DNA of 64,000 nt from Amycolatopsis thailandensis (GTDB lineage: Bacteria > Actinomycetota > Actinomycetes > Mycobacteriales > Pseudonocardiaceae): the NCBI RefSeq assembly GCF_002234405.1, contig NZ_NMQT01000123.1, forward strand, positions 26,888 through 90,887. Direction: 5' to 3'. The translations under genes were made by a program, and so were the position numbers. Of the stretch, positions 59,816 through 64,000 are shown in pieces. Numbering within the stretch: position 1 is the first letter of the stretch; each line of letters opens with the position of its first letter. A model generated the notes under the pieces. The model was given only the letters and a program-made list of their open reading frames with translations, was not told the DNA's origin and ran no database searches.

Positions 59816-62224
59816 GTGGACAAGACCGCGTTCGGAGACTTCCTCCGCTTCTACCGGCTGCGCGTCCCGATGACGCAGGAGGAACTGGCCGAGCGGACCG
59901 GGATCAGCGTGCGCAGCATCAGCGACATGGAGCGCGGGCGGGTCCGCAGCCCACAGCGGCGCACCGCGGAACTGCTGGTCGAGGGCCTGGGCCTGGCAGG
60001 CAAGGAGGCGGACGACTTCACCGGCCTCGCCCGCTCCGGCCGGCGCGGCGCGGTCGTCCCGGACGAATCCGCCCCCGCCGAGGCACCCCGGCCCGTCGTC
60101 GTCGCCGCTCTGCCGCCCCACCTGACCGAACTGACCGGCCGGACGGCCGAACGACGGCTGCTGGACGAGGTCGCGGAGTCCGCCGCGTCGTCATCCCACC
60201 TTCAGGTCGCGGTGCTGCACGGACTCCCGGGCGCCGGGAAGACCGCGCTGGCCGTGGACGCCGGGCATCGGCACGCCCACCGGTTCGCCCACGGCTGCCT
60301 GTTCCTCGACCTGCGCGGCATGGACCCCGAACCACTCACGCCCGACCGGGCCGTGCACCGCCTGCTGCGCGGGCTGGGACTCGACGAACGCCAGTTCCCC
60401 AACGATCCCGAGGACCGGCTCGCCCTCTACCGGTCCCTGGTCCACGATCGCGAGATCCTGCTGATCCTCGACAACGCCGCCAACGAGGCCCAGGTGCGCC
60501 CGCTGCTCGCCACCAGCCCCGGCTCGATGGTGCTGGTGACCAGCCGGAGCACGCTGACGGGGCTCAACGCGAGGCACCGGCTCGCCCTCGACGTGCTGTC
60601 CGGCGAAGACGCGGTGGTCCTGCTCGGCGCCGCTGCCGGGGAACGGCGATTGAAGGCGGAACCGGACGCCGCGCGGCGCGTGGCGGAACTCTGCGGCGGC
60701 GTGCCGCTCGCCCTGCTCATCGCGGGCAACCGGCTGGCCAGCCGTCCACAGTGGACGATCGCGCATCTCGCCGACCAGCTCGAGAACGAACGGCGGCGGT
60801 TGTCCGTGCTCACCGCGGGCGACCTCCAGATCCGCACCGCTTTCGCTCTCTCGTACCACCATCTGGCGCCCGAAACCGCCCGGGTGTTCCGGCGGCTGGC
60901 GCTGCTGGACGGTCCGGACGTGTCCGTCGAGCTCGCCGCGGTCGCCGCCGGCAGCCCGGCGGACGACGTCGAAGCCGCGCTGGAGAAGCTGGCCGACGCC
61001 AGCCTGCTCGGCCTGAGCGGAACGCCGGGGCGATACACCACGCTCGATCTGCTGCGCGTGTTCGCCAAGGAGAGGCTCGAAACCACCGAGAACGCCGAGG
61101 ACGTCCGGGAGGCCGCCGCGCGGGTCCGGAACTGGCTGCTCGCGGTCGCGACGAAGGCCGCGCAGTACTTCGATCACGACCGGACCGAGGTGACCGTCGT
61201 GATCGACGGGCCCGATCCGGTGCCCGACCGGGAATCCTCGGCCCGGTGGCTGGCCGAGGAGCAGCACCATTGGCGCGGGGCGCTGCGGTCGGCGGCGGCG
61301 CTCGGCGCGCACGGTCAGGTGCTCGAACTGGCCGAGGCCATGCACTGGTACTCGGATCTGCGGGGCACCGGCCCGCTCTGGCGCGAGGTGTTCGGCGCGG
61401 GCGCGGCGGCGGCCGGGGCACTGGGCGACGTCCGGTCCGCGGCTGAACAGCTGAACTACGTGTCGTGGGCGCTCTACGCGCTCTGCGGGGATCCGCACGC
61501 CGCGCGCGAGGCGCACGAACGGGCGGTGGCGGCGGCGACCGAAGCGGGCGACCTGCTGGTCCAGGCCTGGGCCTGGTACTACGGGGCCGCCATCACCCGG
61601 CGGCTCGGCTCCCCGCGCGAGGCCGCGCTGATGACCAGGCGGTCCGTGGAGTTGTTCGAGCGGGCGGGATATCCGAACGGCCGTCATCTGGCGCTGTCCC
61701 TGCTCGGCAGCATGCTGCACACCCTCGGCGAGTACGGCGAGGCCGTCACCGCGCAACGCGAGAGCGAGGCCTACTACCGGGGTTCGGCCACCGCGCCGGG
61801 CAACGACGAACTGCTGTCGATGGTCCTGACCCGGCTCGCCGACAGTGTCGCGGCGACCGGCGACGTCGCGACGGCGCTGGCTCTGCTGGACGAGGCCGAG
61901 TCGCTGTTCCGCAGGCATGGCGCGACCTTCGCGGTGGCGAAGGCGCAGCACCTGCGCGGCCAGGTCCTGTTCAAGGCGAACCGGCTGGCCGAGGCCGAGG
62001 AGCAGCTGGTTTCCGCCCTCGCCGAAGCGCGCTGGTCCGAAACCAAGATCGAGATCCTGATCCAGCTGGCGAAACTGACCGAAACCGCCGGGAAACCCGC
62101 CGAGGCCAAGGCGCACCGGGTGCGCGCTCTCGCCGAATGCGCCCGGTACGAAACGCCGTTCGCCCGGCAGACGGGGCACGAGCTGGCCGCCGAACTCGGT
62201 GTCGCGGTGTCCGAATCGGCCTGA
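59816..62224 (+). CDS. XRE helix-turn-helix / NB-ARC / TPR regulator, paralogue of the 21165 gene
   Basis: An 802-residue protein with the same order as the gene at 21165: XRE domain (YRLRVPMTQEELAERTGISV, RSISDMERG), NB-ARC ATPase with Walker A GLPGAGKTA near residue 136 and Walker B EILLILDNAA, GVPLALLIAGNRLASRP, and TPR-like C-terminal repeats. An imperfect palindrome (CGACGCCATGGCAGG paired with CCTGCCTGGCGTCG, 59758-59797) lies upstream of the GTG start and may be its own operator. It stands directly after the EccA-like gene and before the convergent ECF sigma gene, which makes it a candidate regulator of the T7SS locus. Confidence 0.82.
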   Translation: MDKTAFGDFLRFYRLRVPMTQEELAERTGISVRSISDMERGRVRSPQRRTAELLVEGLGLAGKEADDFTGLARSGRRGAVVPDESAPAEAPRPVVVAALPPHLTELTGRTAERRLLDEVAESAASSSHLQVAVLHGLPGAGKTALAVDAGHRHAHRFAHGCLFLDLRGMDPEPLTPDRAVHRLLRGLGLDERQFPNDPEDRLALYRSLVHDREILLILDNAANEAQVRPLLATSPGSMVLVTSRSTLTGLNARHRLALDVLSGEDAVVLLGAAAGERRLKAEPDAARRVAELCGGVPLALLIAGNRLASRPQWTIAHLADQLENERRRLSVLTAGDLQIRTAFALSYHHLAPETARVFRRLALLDGPDVSVELAAVAAGSPADDVEAALEKLADASLLGLSGTPGRYTTLDLLRVFAKERLETTENAEDVREAAARVRNWLLAVATKAAQYFDHDRTEVTVVIDGPDPVPDRESSARWLAEEQHHWRGALRSAAALGAHGQVLELAEAMHWYSDLRGTGPLWREVFGAGAAAAGALGDVRSAAEQLNYVSWALYALCGDPHAAREAHERAVAAATEAGDLLVQAWAWYYGAAITRRLGSPREAALMTRRSVELFERAGYPNGRHLALSLLGSMLHTLGEYGEAVTAQRESEAYYRGSATAPGNDELLSMVLTRLADSVAATGDVATALALLDEAESLFRRHGATFAVAKAQHLRGQVLFKANRLAEAEEQLVSALAEARWSETKIEILIQLAKLTETAGKPAEAKAHRVRALAECARYETPFARQTGHELAAELGVAVSESA

Positions 62225-62797
62225 TCACCACCCCGCGGCGGTGACCCCGCTGCCGGCCAGCACCTCGGTCATCGCGATGGTCGCGTGGTGCACGCGGGAC
62301 TTGACCGTCCCCACCGGGACGCCGATGCTCGCGGCGGCCCGCTGCCGGGTGCGGTCGAGCCGGTAGACCTCGTCCAGCGCTTCCCGCTGGATCGGGGTCA
62401 GCTGAGCCAACCCCTCCTCGACGACGCAGCGTTCGAGGACCTCGTCGGCGAAGTCGGTGTCGCCCGGCAGCAGGTCGAAGTCGTCGTCCCCGAACACCAC
62501 GGGGCGGGCCTTGTCGCGGCGCGCCCAGTCGACGACGAGGTTGCGGGCGACCCGGAACAGCCACGGCCGCGGCGGGATGCGCTTCTCGATCAGGGTCTCG
62601 CTGTTGCGCCACGCCCGGAACAGGCATTCCTGCACGACGTCCTCGGCCCGGTGCGGGTCGGTGGGGAGCAGCCCGCGGGTGAAGCGCAGCAGATGGACCC
62701 GGTGCTCGGCGTGCAGCGCCGCGAGGAAAGCGTTCCCCTCGGCCGACGGCGCCCTGTCCGCCAGCGAAGTCACCTGCGTACCGCGGTGGCCTGTCAC
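62225..62797 (-). CDS. ECF-type sigma-70 family RNA polymerase sigma factor
   Basis: A 190-residue sigma factor with regions 2 (HLLRFTRGLLPTDPHRAEDV, CLFRAWRN, RPWLFRVARNLVVDWARR) and 4 (QLTPIQREALDEVYRLDRTR, AASIGVPVGTVKSRVHHA) and no other domain. ECF sigma factors direct RNA polymerase to dedicated promoters and usually need an anti-sigma factor, but none is seen next to it. GTG at 62797 follows GGGAGGTC. Its stop is adjacent to that of the convergent regulator. A copy of the shared T7SS-locus motif lies 65 bp upstream of its start, so it may respond to the same regulator or be part of it. Confidence 0.88.
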   Translation of the reverse strand: MTGHRGTQVTSLADRAPSAEGNAFLAALHAEHRVHLLRFTRGLLPTDPHRAEDVVQECLFRAWRNSETLIEKRIPPRPWLFRVARNLVVDWARRDKARPVVFGDDDFDLLPGDTDFADEVLERCVVEEGLAQLTPIQREALDEVYRLDRTRQRAAASIGVPVGTVKSRVHHATIAMTEVLAGSGVTAAGW

Positions 62798-62861
62798 GCC
62801 GACCTCCCTGACTAGTTGGCGTCCTTGACCTCATTCCACCGGTCGGAGTAGCCCGCGACCA

Positions 62862-62914
62862 TGCGGAAGGACCGGCAGAACTCCGCGTCGGCGGGTTCTT
62901 CCGGTCCTTCCGCC
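62862..62914. promoter_or_regulatory. two divergent copies of the shared motif between ECF sigma and LAL genes
   Basis: Minus-strand TTCTGCCGGTCCTTCCGCA at 62862-62880 faces the sigma gene (17 of 19 identical to the WXG100-operon copy, again followed by TGGTC). Plus-strand TTCTTCCGGTCCTTCCGCC at 62896-62914 faces the LAL gene (15 of 19). The two form an inverted pair with 15 bp between them. Confidence 0.5.
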
Positions 62915-62939
62915 GTCCCGCCTCGCTAGGGTTCGGACC

Positions 62940-64000
62940 ATGGCCTCGACGTCCTCCCGGTCGCTCGTCGGCAGGCGAGACGAAATCGACCGTCTTCTCG
63001 CCCTCGTCCGCGCCGCGGGCCGGGGTGAAGGCGGCGTGCTCGTACTCCGCGGCGAGCCGGGCATCGGCAAGAGCGCGCTGCTGGACCACGTCGAACGCAC
63101 GGCACCGGAGGGCTTCCAGCTCATCCACGCGTCCGGGTCGGAATTCGAGGGCGAGCTGCCGTTCGCGGCGCTGCACCAGCTCTGTGTTCCGGCGCTGGCG
63201 CATCTCGACTCGCTGTCGGCTCCCTACCGCGACTCCCTCCTCGTCGCCTTCGGGCTGGCCGACGGCGCGCCGGACCCGTTCCGCGTCGGCCTCGCCGCGC
63301 TGGAACTGCTGACGGCGGCCGCGGGGAAGCGTCCGCTGCTGTGCGTGGTCGACGACGCGCATTGGCTGGACACCGCCTCGGCGCGGGCGCTGACGTTCCT
63401 GGCGAGGCGGATCGCGGCCGAGCCGATCGCGATGGTGTTCGCCGCCCGTGACCAGGACCCGATCCGCGGGCTGGACGAGCTGCCCGGACTGACGGTCACG
63501 GGCCTGAGCGACGCGCACGCGCGTGCCCTGCTGGCCGAGGAGAAGACCGTGACGCTGGACGAGCGGGTGCGCGACCGCCTGCTCGCCGAGGCACGCGGGA
63601 ACCCGCTGGCCCTGATCGAGCTGCCCAAAGCGGGCGGCTTCGCGCCGCCCGCGCCGTCGCCGATCGCGAGCCGGATCGAGCGGAGCTTCCGGGCGAGGAT
63701 GGCGGAACTGCCCCCGGACGCCCGGCGGCTGCTGATCCTCGCGAGCGCCGATCCCACCGGCGACCCGGGGCTGCTGTGGGCGGCCGCGCGGCGGCTGGAC
63801 ATCGACGTGTCCGCCGCGAGCGCCGCCGCCGAGGCGTCCGGACTGATCCTGTTCGGCACGCGTGCGCGCTTCTGTCATCCGCTGGCCCGCTCGGCCGCCT
63901 ACCTCGCGGCGGAACCGGAGCGTCGGCAGGCGGCGCATCGGGCACTGGCCGAGGCCACCGATCCGGGCACCGCCCGAGACCGGCAGGCCTGGCACCGGGC
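62940..64000 (+). CDS. LuxR-family ATP-binding (LAL) transcriptional regulator, N-terminal part (runs off window)
   Basis: At least 353 residues; the reading frame is open to the right edge. It starts ATG at 62940 with SRSLVGRRDEIDRLLALV, followed by Walker A GEPGIGKS (38-45), Walker B LLCVVDDAHWLD and the AEARGNPLALIELPK segment. This is the AAA/STAND module of large LuxR (LAL/MalT-like) regulators, which have a LuxR helix-turn-helix at the far C-terminus (not in view). It is divergent from the ECF sigma gene, with the shared motif between them. Confidence 0.82.
   Translation, partial: MASTSSRSLVGRRDEIDRLLALVRAAGRGEGGVLVLRGEPGIGKSALLDHVERTAPEGFQLIHASGSEFEGELPFAALHQLCVPALAHLDSLSAPYRDSLLVAFGLADGAPDPFRVGLAALELLTAAAGKRPLLCVVDDAHWLDTASARALTFLARRIAAEPIAMVFAARDQDPIRGLDELPGLTVTGLSDAHARALLAEEKTVTLDERVRDRLLAEARGNPLALIELPKAGGFAPPAPSPIASRIERSFRARMAELPPDARRLLILASADPTGDPGLLWAAARRLDIDVSAASAAAEASGLILFGTRARFCHPLARSAAYLAAEPERRQAAHRALAEATDPGTARDRQAWHR

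Noticed and set aside
1..64000. tRNA or rRNA genes
   Set aside because: No cloverleaf-like CCA-ended or TTCGA-containing element was recognised between genes, and there is no rRNA-like stretch.

Overview
The window is very GC-rich actinobacterial chromosome with dense coding, GTG and TTG starts, four-base ATGA/GTGA gene overlaps and an ESX-like type VII secretion system (T7SS). The gene content (PucR, WYL, XRE-NB-ARC and LuxR/LAL regulators, GH76 mannanase, T7SS locus with a giant substrate) and the long intergenic hairpins suggest a Pseudonocardiaceae member, most likely Amycolatopsis or a close relative. That genus call is a judgement from content, not a database match.

Layout. 1-3.4 kb: end of an MFS exporter, a secreted lipase, a TetR regulator and a small ClpX-type zinc-finger protein behind a two-copy operator. 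3.4-8.0 kb: a translationally coupled operon on the minus strand (Baeyer-Villiger monooxygenase, alpha/beta hydrolase, SDR), divergent from a PucR-type regulator. 8.0-13.0 kb: a small defence island. It holds a Shedu-type (DUF4263) nuclease with a degenerate PaeR7I/XhoI-like N-terminal domain, and a minus-strand pair of an EACC1-like small protein and a degenerate P-loop/TPR protein. 13.2-23.6 kb: mostly housekeeping and secreted functions (GH76 glycanase, PEP-mutase-family lyase, YjdF/DUF2238 membrane protein, amino-acid permease, secreted HEXXH protein, NTF2-like protein, WYL regulator, XRE-NB-ARC-TPR regulator). A 575-bp repeat-rich intergenic region lies at 16.43-17.0 kb.

23.6-59.7 kb is one T7SS locus. 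The minus strand carries eccD, eccB, two WXG100-like proteins, a third small protein, two paralogous long substrates with Pro/Gly tails, a YbaB-like protein and another small WXG100-sized protein. A palindromic 171-bp MITE-like element follows, then a membrane-anchored golvesin-like protein, a 5363-residue giant protein and two small genes. On the plus strand are eccC with three ATPase domains and an EccA-like ATPase fused to a beta-helix. Between them, on the minus strand, lies a mycosin whose catalytic Ser and oxyanion Asn are both replaced. No EccE is visible. 59.8-64 kb: a second XRE-NB-ARC-TPR regulator, an ECF sigma factor and the start of a LuxR-type LAL regulator.

How it may work together: EccB/C/D form the export channel and EccA-like drives substrate handling. 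The WXG100-sized proteins, the tailed substrates and the giant protein are probable cargo. The giant protein carries an N-terminal WXG-like export region, tandem beta-rich repeats, a zincin motif, a C80/caspase-like His/Cys pair and a C-terminal HD motif, which reads like a self-processing polymorphic effector. A related ~19-bp element sits upstream of the WXG100 operon, the mycosin, the terminal small genes and the ECF sigma/LAL pair, suggesting a shared regulator.
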